The notes beneath the pieces are model-generated. The model saw only the letters and a program-made list of their open reading frames with translations. It had not been told where the DNA came from and made no database searches. From the NCBI RefSeq assembly GCF_001659605.2, contig NC_035174.2, positions 2,048,389-2,112,388 on the forward strand: DNA of 64,000 nucleotides, given 5' to 3'. Shown one piece after another: positions 44,904 to 57,508 of the stretch. How positions within the stretch are numbered: the first letter of the stretch is position 1; every line of letters starts with the position of its first letter. The translations under genes were made by a program, and so were the position numbers. Origin of the DNA: Manihot esculenta (lineage: Eukaryota; Streptophyta; Magnoliopsida; Malpighiales; Euphorbiaceae).

Positions 44904-44911
44904 TATTTATA
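44904..44911 (-). promoter_or_regulatory. TATA box of the WRKY gene
   Basis: The minus strand has CTATAAATAA about 210 bp before the ATG, ahead of a purine-rich leader. Two TTGAC W-box cores lie about 100 bp further upstream, at 45007-45012 (plus strand, TTGACT) and near 45022 (minus strand). Confidence 0.55.
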
Positions 44912-47900
44912 GAGAAGGACATGGGCAGCAGAGTGGTTTTCGAAAAACAAAAGGTGGTTTTTCTTTTCAGAGTGAGACACACCGGAGAACTACCTCAGTC
45001 TTTTTCTTGACTTGATATGAATGTCAAAAGTGGGCCCTTGCGAGTGTAAGGAAGGAGGGGAGGGTTCGTATGCGTACGTGCCTCACTGTGCTCTTCAGCA
45101 AACTCCACGATTGAATTGATATTGTGTATTGGCTTTGATTGAAATATGAATTCCCACGCGCTCTCCACTCCACCTGAGTGTGATATCTCAGTCTTTCTTG
45201 CATTTGGGTTATGTAGTGTTGGCATGTCTTACAATTGGCTAATGTTTGATTTGAAAATGATTCCCTTACTACCTGAGTGGGCCTATTACCATTTACTGCC
45301 TATCACCTACCACTTATCACTTACCCGTTTTTAGTTGGAATCAAGTAGAAAGCTTAAGTATAATTAAATGTGATCTTAGCCCCACTCTATCCTTAGGATG
45401 GAGCATAACGTAGATTCAATTGAAGCGACTAGATATTTAAATATGTGAAAGTATGGGATTTTTTCGTAATATTATCTATTAGGTATGAAAGTTAAAAATA
45501 AGTCAATTTGTATGTAATATTTTATTTTAGTCAATTTAGTAGTCGGGTATTTAAAGATATTACGAACAAAATTTAAGTGAAAAAATTGTGACTCAAATTT
45601 TAATATAGTAAAATTATTTATATTTTTTTAGAATTGATATTATTGTATTGTCGGATTTTCTATTGTCAGTTTGATCAATCCATATTTTAGGATGTTTTTC
45701 CAAGATTGAAACTATGTTTATTCATTTGCTAAGTTTTTAGTGTTTTTTTTATCTCTAGCAGTAGAATTTGAGATGATGAATTTTTAGTAAAATCTTTTGT
45801 CAATTTGTTTAGATTTTTTTATCATTTTATTTATAAAAATAATAACTTTTTATTATGTTTTATAATTATGAAGATTATAAATTATGATAGATAGCCAGAA
45901 TGACATATATAAGATATAATAGCACAATTTTCATTATATATTGAGCCTTATATAATTTAGGATTTTTAATATATTAGATTTATATATCTTACCTGTTGTA
46001 TCTAGATTTAGATGTTGTGATTGAAATGTTTGTTCTAATCTTTAATTTTGAATACATATCTTGTTATGTATCATTTTTAATGACAATTATATCTATATTA
46101 ACAAAAGGAAAATGTTTTCCGTCGTCAACTGGTAGGTAATACAAAGCACGCCTCTTAACAAATGAATCACTAAAAATATAAGACACTATAAAAAAGAGCA
46201 TTCATTGCACATGTATTTATTTCTATCACTAATTAAAGTACTAAATTTATTACAAAAGTGCATACTTCAGCTCTTTGAAATTCCTTATCACACAGGTGCA
46301 AGTCTCTATTTGCCAATTAATCGTTATTAAATTTAAACATATACCATTTAACTTAGAATTGAATCAACATGCTAATATAATTCATATTATAGGAGATTTT
46401 ATTCACATTTTCAAAAATAAAATTTTTTATGATATAATCATTCTATATATAATAGTTTCAATATAATTATTTATCATAATAAATATTCAATCGGCACTTT
46501 TGACATTTCAAACAGTTTCACATTATCAAAGTTTTTTACCACGTAAAAGATGGGTTTGGTTTTGGCTTTACTGGTTTACCGATAATAATTATAAAGAAAA
46601 ATTATTATTTGATTTTTATATTATTAAAAAAAATTTTAATTAATTTTTTAATTTTAAAATATATATCAAAATATTTTTAATATTTTAAAGTTTATTCATT
46701 AATTTTTTAATTTTAATATATTTTTAAAAATATAAATAATTAATTAATAAGTTTTTTTTATAATATATAATAAAATTTTCTAATTACGTTATTGCTACAA
46801 ATATTTCATAAACCGAAAAAGATATTCTCCAACATGCAAAACTCGTAAAATGCACGCGTTGATATGGAGAGTGAACGGGTCTTTTCTTCTGTCATAAACT
46901 TGAGCTACTGCTTTTCAGCATAGCTTATGCTTCGGAGCGTGGGCGCGTGCAAAGTCTTAGGTAGAAAGTAGAATATCCTTTTGCTCTCCCCACCCGTGGC
47001 CTTTTTATTCTTTTAAAAAAAAAACATGAAAAATCCATTTTCTTCCTCTTAACATTAAATGCTGGATATGCAGTTTGGCACGCTGCACCCACAGGGCTCA
47101 GGGCTTCATGTGGTTGATCCGCGTGGTTTGCAGACGATACTGATCGTCGGATTAAATCAACATAAGCTGTATATGTGATCCGGTGAACATGCATGGGACA
47201 CCTAAAAAGAACTGGTTACATGGGAAAAAATACATAAATTATATATACATATATGGAGCTCAAAAAATTCAATTTTGTTCATTTATTAAAATATTATTTT
47301 AATTACAACAATGATCATTTGAAATGCAATGATTTTTTATTTAAATATTACTTACTATTAATTTATTATTTTATACATAATTCTACAGCAAATTAATTCA
47401 TCCTCAAGAGATTGGTTCACGACTCATACCAATGAAACTTACTAAATAAAATTTGAGCGCAATAGAGAAATTCAATTTAGTCAATAGGTTAAATTCATGA
47501 AATAGCAGATCTCGCATCTTCAGAATTATAGCAAGATAAATGTTTGAAATGAATTAAATAACATGACAATCGAGAAAATGATTGTACATCCATATGTATG
47601 GTCATGCACAATAATAGCATATGAATTAATTAAAAAAAAAATAGTCTATAATACTATAGTAAAATGACGATTAAATATTATAAAAGTAAAAAATAAAAAA
47701 TAAAAAATAAAAAATTAGAGACCAAACTTACGCATTCAAATCTAATCCTATTTTGGATTTCAAATCATCTGTAGATATATTAAAATATTTTTATGCATGA
47801 TATAGTTGTTAATAATATAAAATTTAAGTTATTTATTAATAAAAAAAAGTAATAAATAAAATATTTAATGTATTATTGTAAGATCTGTTAAAAACACAAA

Positions 47901-50340
47901 AGAAATAATAATAATAACTTTCTATTTTATATAGATTCATTAGGGCTATTAAATAAAATAATTCAGATGTTTATACAAAATTACATTTATATCATAAGCT
48001 TAAAAGGCATCTATTAAGATTGAATACTCTAAATTTTTTAATCATTAATCATTTTAAATAATAAAAACCATTTCAAATTTAATTATTATTATTTAAAATT
48101 TAATTAAATCCATTTAGTTTATATTTTTTAATCATTATTATAGGTAAAAATATATTTTTATTGTTAATTTTTATTTTAATACTTAGTATTCTATAAAATC
48201 TTTAAATTTTATATTTTCAAAATAAAATAAATAAAATTATTTAATTGAAACTCGACTTTGACTTGATACCTGTGCTGACAAAACATTGCACGTGTCGCAA
48301 GTTTTCATTTTTCTGTTTGTCCTTTTTGTCTTTTACTGAAAACTTGTTAAATTCATTCAAATGGTTAGCAAGACTAAATTTGCAATCGGGTTTCATCATT
48401 TCTTTTACTACGCTTGGCATCAGTTGCAGAAGTCTCCTTGTTTCCAACCTCTTTATCACGCCGGAGATTTGCCGTTACTGGCGTATCATGTCATGTGCCA
48501 ACCAGATAAATAACCGACCATGCTGCAATTACTATATTATTGATTAAATTTTATTTTTCATGAAAAAAAAAAATCCTTTGTCTCTCTCTCACATTCACAC
48601 ACACTCTTCTTTATTTGTCTCCTTTTGTTCATGAATTCCTTTTGCAATAAATTCTTCACTCAAACGGCCACACCAAAACGTCAATATTATAACTTGATTC
48701 AATTCAATAAATATATATTTAATTTCACAGTGCCAAGATCCTCTAAATCGGCCACAGAGCTTCTTTATTTATGCATGTTTTTCATATTTGCATGTTTAAA
48801 TCATTCTGTTGTTCGCAATGCCAACAAGATAAACTTCCTTGTGCTTCATTTTTTTTTATATATATAATTGGTTGTTACTGAAATTCAAATTGATATGAAT
48901 TGATTTTTAATAACTGCATAAAATCAAATTCTTAATTTATTCAAACCAAATATATTATTGAGGTTCAAAAACAATTCAATTAAATTTCATAAAACTTTAA
49001 TTTTATTATTATAACTCTTGCACAGGAGAATGGGTTTCTTACAACGGTTAGTGAAAGCGTGAACCTCTCATTGAAAAGTTAAAGCATGTATATGCTCGAG
49101 TGGATGAGGTCCAGTCCCTGAAAGGTGGCACATGATGAAAATCTGGCCCACCACTCTAGCCATTTGAATTGAGCCCCGCTAATGGATTTAGAGGGTGCTT
49201 GTGCAATTTACGAAACCACGTAGGCCATTTAGCAAATCTAGCCTTTGTATGTCTTTATAATGATTTAGTCAATATAGCACCATCATTTCCTGAAAAAAAA
49301 TATATAATTTTTATTTTTTTCTAAATTTAAAATGATATTTTATTGTTTTAAACAAAACAATTAAATTAATTTTTTACAAAAAATTTTCATTCTTAATAGC
49401 AAGTAAATATTGATTCATTGTTCTTCATTTTTCTTGACTACATATAAACTATGGTGTAGAAGAAATAGTTGAGAGGGATTTGGATGGACGATGAATAAGT
49501 AAAGAGTGAATATAGGACTTCTACATAGTACTAGTATTATAATTAAATTAAATCCATATTCCATGAAGTTTAGTTTTTTCTTTTAAATGAATTTAATTTG
49601 AGCTTAAATTTTAATTTGTTCATATTAATTTTGTAATAAAGCATCAGTTTGTACTATATTTATTTAATTAAAATTATTAGCGTTAAATTTATTAATTTAA
49701 AAATCTCATTAATTAATTTAATTTTAAAAAATAAATTAAAATATTTATTAAAATTTTTAAAAATATATTAATTAGTTATAATAATTAAATATTTTATTAT
49801 TTAATTATTATAATTTTAAAAAATATTAGTTAATCATTTAATTTTATAAAAGAATCATTAATTAAATATTTCATATTAATAATATTTTATTTTTTATAAT
49901 ATTTAACTATTAAAATTAATAAAAATATTAATTAATATATTTTTAAAATATTAAAAACATTATTATGTATTTTTTAAATTTAATAAATTAATTAATAAAT
50001 TTGTATATAATACAGTGGAATCAAATTATTTATAAATTATTTTTTAAATGAGTCAAAATTCATTTTGAAAAGAGTCAAACTCAAAAAAAATAATTCACAA
50101 ATTAAGCCGACGCAATTTTTTTAATTTGAGGGTTAAAAGCATATCACGTCGAGCGCTTAGTTTGCAGGAATCCCATTTTTGCGCTGTCACAGTCAACTCC
50201 TTCTTCACTGTGTACAATCCAACCTTGCTGCCATGTCACCACTAAAATTTAAGTACCAAGCTGTTACATATTCTTATATTTAGGGATTGCTTGTGTAATT
50301 TTCAACATGCACTTAAGGATAATAACGGAATGACTAATCT
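44912..50340. other. Long AT-rich intergenic region
   Basis: No gene is supported. Bases 44940-45350 are the WRKY promoter side. From 45350 to 50150 the DNA is mainly AT-rich. Less biased islands at 46840-47200 and 48240-48520 contain only short frames without homology. The second holds a CACGTG G-box-like word near 48290. AT-rich blocks at about 46590-46790 and 49690-50000 resemble the one at 16085-16400. Confidence 0.5.
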
Positions 50341-50389
50341 ATCCTCATGATATTTATTATACTCAAGGATATAATTGTACAAACAGAAA

Positions 50390-51153
50390 TAGAAAATCCC
50401 TGCCGCTCCAAAGTTCCTTTGGTCTTTGGATCTCAAACCCGAAAGCCAATAAATCTCCTCTCCTCAACGACTCTGCACTTTGCTCTTCCACTCAATATTG
50501 GCGCCATCCTTCGGACAAGCCTTACTCCTGCTAATCCCGATCTCGACTTCTCATCTTTAACGGTATCGGAATTTTCTTCATGCTGCTTATATGCTTGTGC
50601 ATTAAGATTTTTCACGTTTTATGTTTTTTGATTGAGTCTTCAACAATCTAACTTCAGCTGGATTTCTTGTGTGGATTGCCGTTTTATTTATCTATTTTTC
50701 TTGTTGACTGGAATCAATATGATTTTATCGCTTGCAATGGGACTTCTTAAGGGGCTTTGGGCGATTGAATCCGTAGTACACTCTAATTTCTTTTTTTTTT
50801 AAGGTGGATTCTTAACTATTGGCCATATTTTACTCGTTTAATTTATCGATTCTAGATTAGGGTTGATTTGGATAGTAACACAAGGTCTCAAGCAATTTGG
50901 TTGGTCTGGTCTGGTAAGTGCGCGGGAATAACTGGCCTGAACTCTTTTTCTTTTTCTTTTTTTTTGAAAAAGAAGATATGTATATGAAATAAATTCATAC
51001 CATATTACACTTCAATTTGGTACTGTTGCGTTTTAGTTGTTGATTTTCGTGGGTACTTTTTTTTCTTTGTTTGTTCTCTGTGTAAGTTATATTTCTATAC
51101 ATAGGATTTCTAATTGGACGTGTGCATGTAAATCTTCTAGGTAGGATATCAAC
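50390..51153 (+). promoter_or_regulatory. 5' UTR and leader intron of SEC63 (inferred)
   Basis: A balanced-composition segment near 50390-50562 ends in TTTAACG followed by GTATCGG, a possible donor. A TTCTAG acceptor at 51140 sits 13 bases before the coding ATG. This suggests a noncoding first exon and a leader intron of about 580 bases. A cDNA would be needed to fix it. Confidence 0.4.
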
Positions 51154-54100
51154 ATGGCTGCCTCGGAAGAAAATAGTGCTTTATTCCCAATTTTCATTTT
51201 GACAATAATGGCATTACCTCTAGTGCCTTACACTATCATGAAGTTATGCCGTGCTGCCTCAAAAAAAAGTAAGAGCATCAACTGCCGGTGCTCTGAATGC
51301 TTCCGATCTGGGAAGTTTCGCAAATCAATATTTAAGCGAGTGAGCTTTTCTATGCACCCTCTATCTAATATTATGCCACAATGAGTTACATTACTTTTTT
51401 GGGTTATTTTGGTTTCTCTGCCACGTTATTAATTTTTTCTTTTGTCTATTTCAATTTTGGCAGATTTCAAACTTCTCCACATGCAGTAACTTGACATTGA
51501 TTCTTCTCTGGATCATCATGATATTCCTGGTTTATTACATAAAGACTATGAGTCGTGAGGTAAATATTATGAACTTCCAGATATTGTTCATATCAGTACT
51601 CAACTGCCATGCTTTTTCTGTGATCACATGGCCATCATGCTTATATCATAGTTATTTCAGCTTATATGATACTCTTTTCTAGCTAATTGGGACTTTTATG
51701 TTATTTTTTACTAATGAATAATTTGTTTTTTTGTTGGTTCTCTTAATCAGATTCAAGTTTTTGATCCTTATGCAATACTTGAATTGGAACATGGAGCTTT
51801 GGAGTCGGAAATAAAAAAGCGTTACAGGAGACTCTCTATTCTATACCATCCTGATAAAAATCCAGATCCAGGTTGAAGGTGTCTAATAATTTTTTTTGTT
51901 TATTTGTATTTTCATGTTTGAATCTGAACCGGCAAGAAAGAGGTGTTAAATGACTTTGCTTACTAACACTTGCTGATTTTTATTTTTCTAGAGGCCCACA
52001 AATATTTTGTGGAGTCAATAACAAAGGCTTATCAGGCTCTAACGGATCCAATATCCCGTGAGAATTATGAAAAATATGGCCATCCAGATGGTAGACAGGT
52101 GATGTGCCATTTCTTCTAGGAGAGCAAGTAGAAATTTGCTTGTAATGAACTTTTCCTTCAATTTATCATCTGCAACTTAATCCCTTTGTTTTTGGAAACT
52201 GAAGTGTACAGTGAAATTTTGCAGGGGTTTCAAATGGGCATAGCACTTCCTCAGTTTTTGCTAGACATAGATGGGGCATCTGGTGGAATACTTCTACTTT
52301 GGATAGTCGGGGTTTGCATTCTATTGCCGTTGGTGGTTGCTGTGATATATCTTTCAAGATCATCAAAGTATACAGGAAATTATGTCATGCATCAAACTCT
52401 GACTGCATACTATTACTTAATGAAACCTTCTTTGGCCCCAAGGTGATTATTTTTATTGTCAATATCTGGTAATTTCTTATTTTGTTCATAAAATAATATC
52501 ATATCATAAATATATAAGTTGCAGAGCTTATGTAGATAGATTCATCCTCAAACATCAATGGATACACCGTCCTGTCATCCCTGCCGCTTAAAATTTCGTT
52601 ATCTAGATTAGAAGAGCATATAGTGCTGTTCATCTTAGTGCTCGGAGTTGGTCACACCCAATCCCAAAACTGTAGAGACGGATATGACCCGGAAAACTGA
52701 CAGAACTTCCCCTTATATCTATACATATAAAACATATAACCTGCTATAATGCCAATTTATAAAACATATAGGAGAGAAAACTGCTAGCTGGACTAGTCAA
52801 TTTATAATATATTTACAACAACACAATACATTCTTCATTGGGCTGTACAATCTATACATGATCTAACAAAATTACAAAAAGAAATAACAAAAGACCTAGG
52901 ATTGGTCTGACCTCCTCTAGACTCTGAGTGGATGATATGGAAGGAAGGACAAATTAGGAGATGGGGACTGCTGAGCGGATCACCAAAAAGGAACTGAAAT
53001 ATTAAAAGAAATAAGGGTGAGTACAATATACTCAGTGAGCGGATAAATAAATAACAAAGGGGAAAAGATAAGTTTAGGTACTCAATAGTACCAAATATTT
53101 AGCTAAAATAAGTCAGCTGAATAAATACAATTTAATTCCATCAATATAAAATAAATTGTGAAAAATAGAATCCGCATACACTCATAATATGTTCCTGCAG
53201 ATAATGCTGGCATCTCAGGTATAATAAAATAATAACAGCTTGAGAGCAATGTTGGCATTTTAGGCTCTATAATGACAAATTTGGCCCAAGAGCTAATGAA
53301 ATGCTGGTCATATACATGTGCAGAGCTACCCCAAAGGGTGACCACCTGACATACGCCCCAAAGGCTATCTGTATATCAAGCGCTGTCCCAAAGACAGTAT
53401 AAATATATATCATACTGAAAATAAATCACCTGTCATCAAGGTGTTATCTGTTCGGTGTATATACAGAGTGTAATCGGCTATTTATTCAGCTGTGTTTTGA
53501 ATTCAATTTTCATTTATTAAAAAAAAAAATAAATTAACTTTATCCTTTCCCATTTTAAATAAACAAAGTAACTATACACATATACATATATTTAAGAAAA
53601 ATATCAATGTTATATATTTATCCACTCACCAGAATACTTGGGACAAAAGACCTAGGTCGCAGGAGGACTCCTATTATCTATCCTGGAAGCTGGATCCTCT
53701 CCTAGAATTAATCAAATAATAAAAAAATACTTTAGGACAATAATATAAAATGTAAAATACGAAATTTTAAATATATTTTTATATATATTTTTAAGAAAAT
53801 TTCAGCAGTATTTCGGCATAGTTAGTCCTCCCAAAAATACCCAAACTCAACAAAAATACTCAATAAGCTGTAAAAATCATCATCCCAAAAAGAAATATTA
53901 AAACTCATTAATTGGTTCTAACTAAAACATATACCCTTTTTATTCTCAAATCACCAAAATCACTATTAAAAGGTAGAGAAAATAAATTATATCGTAAAAA
54001 TTGAATAAAAGGGACAAAACTCACCTACCCAATTTTGGAGCCTCTAGAAGAACTTATGGAATTTCTGAGCAGGATATAGGTTTAATCAGGATCTAGCTGA

Positions 54101-56923
54101 AGGATCTTAGAAGTTTATGTGTTGGTTGGGTTGAGACGGAAGAGATTTGGATTTAAAGAAAAGGAAATTTTTTTTTTTTTAAATTAACAGAGCAAGCTCT
54201 GTTTCTGTAGGAGGAAGATGGTGGCTGCGGTTTCGGGATCCTTCCCGAAACCAAAGCTTTTAAAAGCTTTTAATTGTTTTTTTCTTTTTTTTTTTTTTAA
54301 AGGCCTGGGCCTTATAATTCTCTCCTCCTAAGAGAAATTTCGTCCTCGAAATTTACATACTTGGTGAAGGGAATAAATGTGGAAATTGAATTCGCATATT
54401 CTCTTTTTTTTTCCAGGTAGCTTCTTTAGCAGAATGGTTACTCCATCGAACTTTAACCAGGGGTTTAAAAGCTTTTAATTTTTTTTTTTTAAAGGCCTGG
54501 GCCTGGGCCTTATAGTCACAATCTTAAGGTTGCTCAATTGATTGCTTATCTTACAGAAGTTATATTGCTTTATTGTGGACACTAGAGTATGGGTTGCATC
54601 AGAGTTCATCAAAGTTGTTCACAATCTTGCGATTGTTCAATTGATGATTATGGTGCTAATTTATGTCCCTTGATTATACAGCAAGGTTATGGAAGTCTTC
54701 ACTAAGGCTGCTGAATATACAGAAATTCCAGTTCGTAGGACTGATGATGAACCTCTTCAGAAGCTGTTTATGTCAGTTAGAAGTGAGTTGAATCTGGACC
54801 TCAAGAATATTAAGCAAGAACAGGCTAAGTTTTGGAAGCAGCATCCTGCTGTAGTTAAGGTGGCTTGTTTACCAATATGAGACGTGTAGAACTATCAAAA
54901 TATCCTGTTTTAATCCTTATTGGGGTTCACATACTTACTTCTCTGATATTCTCTTTTCAGACAGAGTTGTTAATTCAGACTCAATTAACTCGTGAATCAG
55001 CAGCCTTATCACCAGGTTTGCTAGGTGATTTCAGACATGTACTTGAGCTTGCACCTCGCCTTCTTGAAGAATTAATGAAGGTATTTCAAAATCCTGAATT
55101 ATATTCTTCGAGTATTCTTCTAGGATGAACCATTGCTGAGTAATGATCCTCTTGGTCCCTTGATAAGTTAATACATGCCAAAGCCCATCCATATGATTTT
55201 ACTCCCATATTCTCTTCTTTACAGAAGATCAGAGAGGTCTTTAGAGGATTTTGGCACTGTGGAATTATGATCATACCATTGTGTTTTGGACCTTGCTTGT
55301 TTTGCTTTCATCCATCTATTTGCTCTTTGAGCCACTCACACTATAGTGTTAATAGTGCTTCACTTTCTGTATACAGATGGCAGTCATACCACGCCCTGGC
55401 CAGGGCCATGGATGGCTGCGTCCTGCAATTGGGGTGGTTGAGCTTTCTCAATGTATAATTCAGGTGCCAATTTAGAAATGCCTTTTTAGTAGTCGTTATG
55501 ATGTTTTCCCTTATCAACTTTCCCAAACATTAGTTTTTGATGTCAAACATGTTTGTTTATATGGTTTTGTTATGCTTTCCTCTTCCTCTTAAAATCATTG
55601 GAATGCTGCAATTCATATTTCTGTTGATAAACTTTAATGCAGGCTGTTCCCCTGAGTGCAAGAAAAACTACAGGAGGTGCTGAAGGGATTGCACCCTTTC
55701 TGCAGCTGCCACATCTCAGTGAGTCTGCTGTCAAGAAGATGGCCCGCAAGGTAATTGATAAAATCTTGTGCTGGAGCATGTGATGCATGAATTTAGGTTT
55801 TCATGTGCCTCTTGCTAGTATTAGATGGGAAAGCTACTTTCTCTCTCCTATTTTTTCTTGCTGTCCATGAAGGTCCTTGAAAAATTTTACTTGTTGAGAA
55901 GATCTTATGCTATGTCAATCTGTTGGTAAATGTCAGGTTTGAGTAGACCGAATTCTGAATTATCATTATCTTTTTAAAAGCAACTAGAGAGAATTCAGCA
56001 TTTGAAGCATTTTGAACGTGAAAGTAATCTATTTGGGTATGCTTGTGGTCCTTCCAATGTTAGTATTAAAGAGTGTTTGTTCCTGAATGCAGAAGGTGAG
56101 AACTTTTCAGGATTTTGTTGATATGGCTTTGCAAGATCGTGCTGACCTACTAGAGCAAGTTGCTGGATTGTCCACATTTGAGGTACAAGATATTGAGATG
56201 GTGCTGGAAATGATGCCTTCTTTAACCATGGAAGTTAGATGTGAGACTGAAGGTGAAGAAGGTATACAAGAGGGTGACATTCTGACTGTTCAAGCTTGGG
56301 TAACACTCAGACGTGCTAATGGCCTGGTTCGGGCACTCCCCCACGCTCCCAGCTTCCCATTTCACAAGGAGGAGAACTTCTGGTTTCTACTTGCAGATCC
56401 TATCTCAAATAAGGTATGGTTTTCTCAGAAGGTAAACTTCATGGATGAAGCTGCAGCTGTAACTGCTGCTTCTAAGGCAATTGAGGAGAGTATGGAGGGG
56501 TCTGGAGCAAGTGTTAAGGAGACAAGTAAGGCAGTCAGAGAAGCAGTGGAGAAGGTACGAGATGGCTCCAGACTGGTGATGGGCAAGTTCCCAGCACCCG
56601 CTGAGGGGAACTACAACTTGACTTGTTACTGCTTGTGCGACTCTTGGATAGGTTGTGACAAAAAGATCAATATGAAGGTTAAAATTCTGAAACGAACTCG
56701 GGCGGGCACTCGGGGTGGTGCTGTCTCTGAAGAGGTGCCCACTGCGGAGGATGGGCTTGAAGACGAAGAGGAGAATGAAGAAGAGGAATACGATGACTAT
56801 GAAAGCGAGTATAGTGAAGATGAGGAAGATGAAAAAGATACAAAAAAGACGGGCCCTGCTGCAAATGGCACTGTGCATAAAAGAGGCTCAAGCTCTGAAG
56901 GTTCAGGCTCAGACAAGGAATGA
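51154..56923 (+). CDS. ERDJ2A: Translocation protein SEC63 homologue (ERDJ2)
   Basis: Ten coding exons: 51154-51339, 51464-51559, 51751-51871, 51992-52098, 52225-52442, 54682-54859, 54961-55080, 55377-55463, 55643-55750 and 56093-56923. They give 683 residues, close to Arabidopsis ERDJ2A. It is an ER membrane J-protein that works with the SEC61 channel and recruits BiP for protein import. It has three membrane segments (about 10-30, 70-88, 192-213). The J domain (about 98-164) has HPD at 127-129, placed lumenally between segments 2 and 3. The SEC63 region follows ([49 protein letters not shown]). An acidic tail, about 624-655, is the part known in yeast to bind SEC62. The fifth coding intron (52443-54681) is enlarged by retrotransposon DNA. 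The symbol could equally be ERDJ2B. Confidence 0.93.
52650..54514 (-). mobile_element. LTR retrotransposon fragment inside a SEC63 intron
   Basis: From about TCACACCCAATCCCAAAAC (52652) to GGGCCTTATA (54314) the sequence looks like one LTR. It is followed by the minus-strand purine tract AGGAGGAGAGAAT and the GAAATTTCGTCCTCGAAATTT palindrome, analogous to the Tekay 3' boundary. Only about 150 bases of internal-like DNA follow. Then the LTR end (TTTAAAAGCTTTTAATT ... GGGCCTTATA) repeats at 54464-54514. So it is an LTR plus a stub and a second LTR end, a rearranged remnant. TCACA occurs at both edges, but the element does not clearly begin and end with TG/CA beside it. Splice sites of the host intron are intact. 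Confidence 0.65.
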
Positions 56924-57508
56924 AATACTTAATTTGTTCATGGAAAAAAAAAAGCTTTTAATTTATTCAGTGGATGAACACCCATTTAAGTGATAGTAAC
57001 TTTTCATATTTCGATGCCATTGACTGGACTCTTGACATCTATTTTCGTTCAAGATTTTTACCATGCTATTTTACTTTCCGTTTAATTACGTCAGCAAGAT
57101 AGCAATTGTTTTCCCCACGGCTATTAACCTCAGCCTGGGCTTCGATTATCAAATTTCAGCTGAAAATTTTCCATGATTAAAGAATCATCACATAAATGGC
57201 TTTGAACTAGACCCTGGACAGAGATCATGACGAAGATACCAAGTGATATCAGACTTAGAAGCCATATCGGAAAGGAATGCAAGCTTACTTTGCTCAATAA
57301 ATAGATCAACATCGAAAATAACATGTGAGCATTTCAAAATCAAAATTAAAGTATCATATACAGCTTATATTTCCAGCCTTCTCATAGAGGCAAATCCAAT
57401 TCAATTTCTTGAGAACAAAGGATGGAACGGCATAGATCGTGTTCTCCGTAAATTAAACTGAACCCGGGAGGTGGTGGTGCGCAAGGATGATGACAAGCTT
57501 CTAACAGC
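56924..57508. other. SEC63 / EMB1417 convergent 3' region
   Basis: The two genes converge here, so both 3' UTRs should lie in these 585 bases. No clear coding potential and no strong AATAAA signal stands out. The sequence is otherwise ordinary. Confidence 0.5.

Noticed and set aside
46925..47194. An 89-codon minus-strand frame in a less AT-rich island
   Set aside because: No family is recognised, the product is rich in odd residues, and no splice or promoter context supports it.
56405..56878. A 157-codon antisense frame in the last SEC63 exon
   Set aside because: It is a shadow of a long coding exon with no homology of its own.
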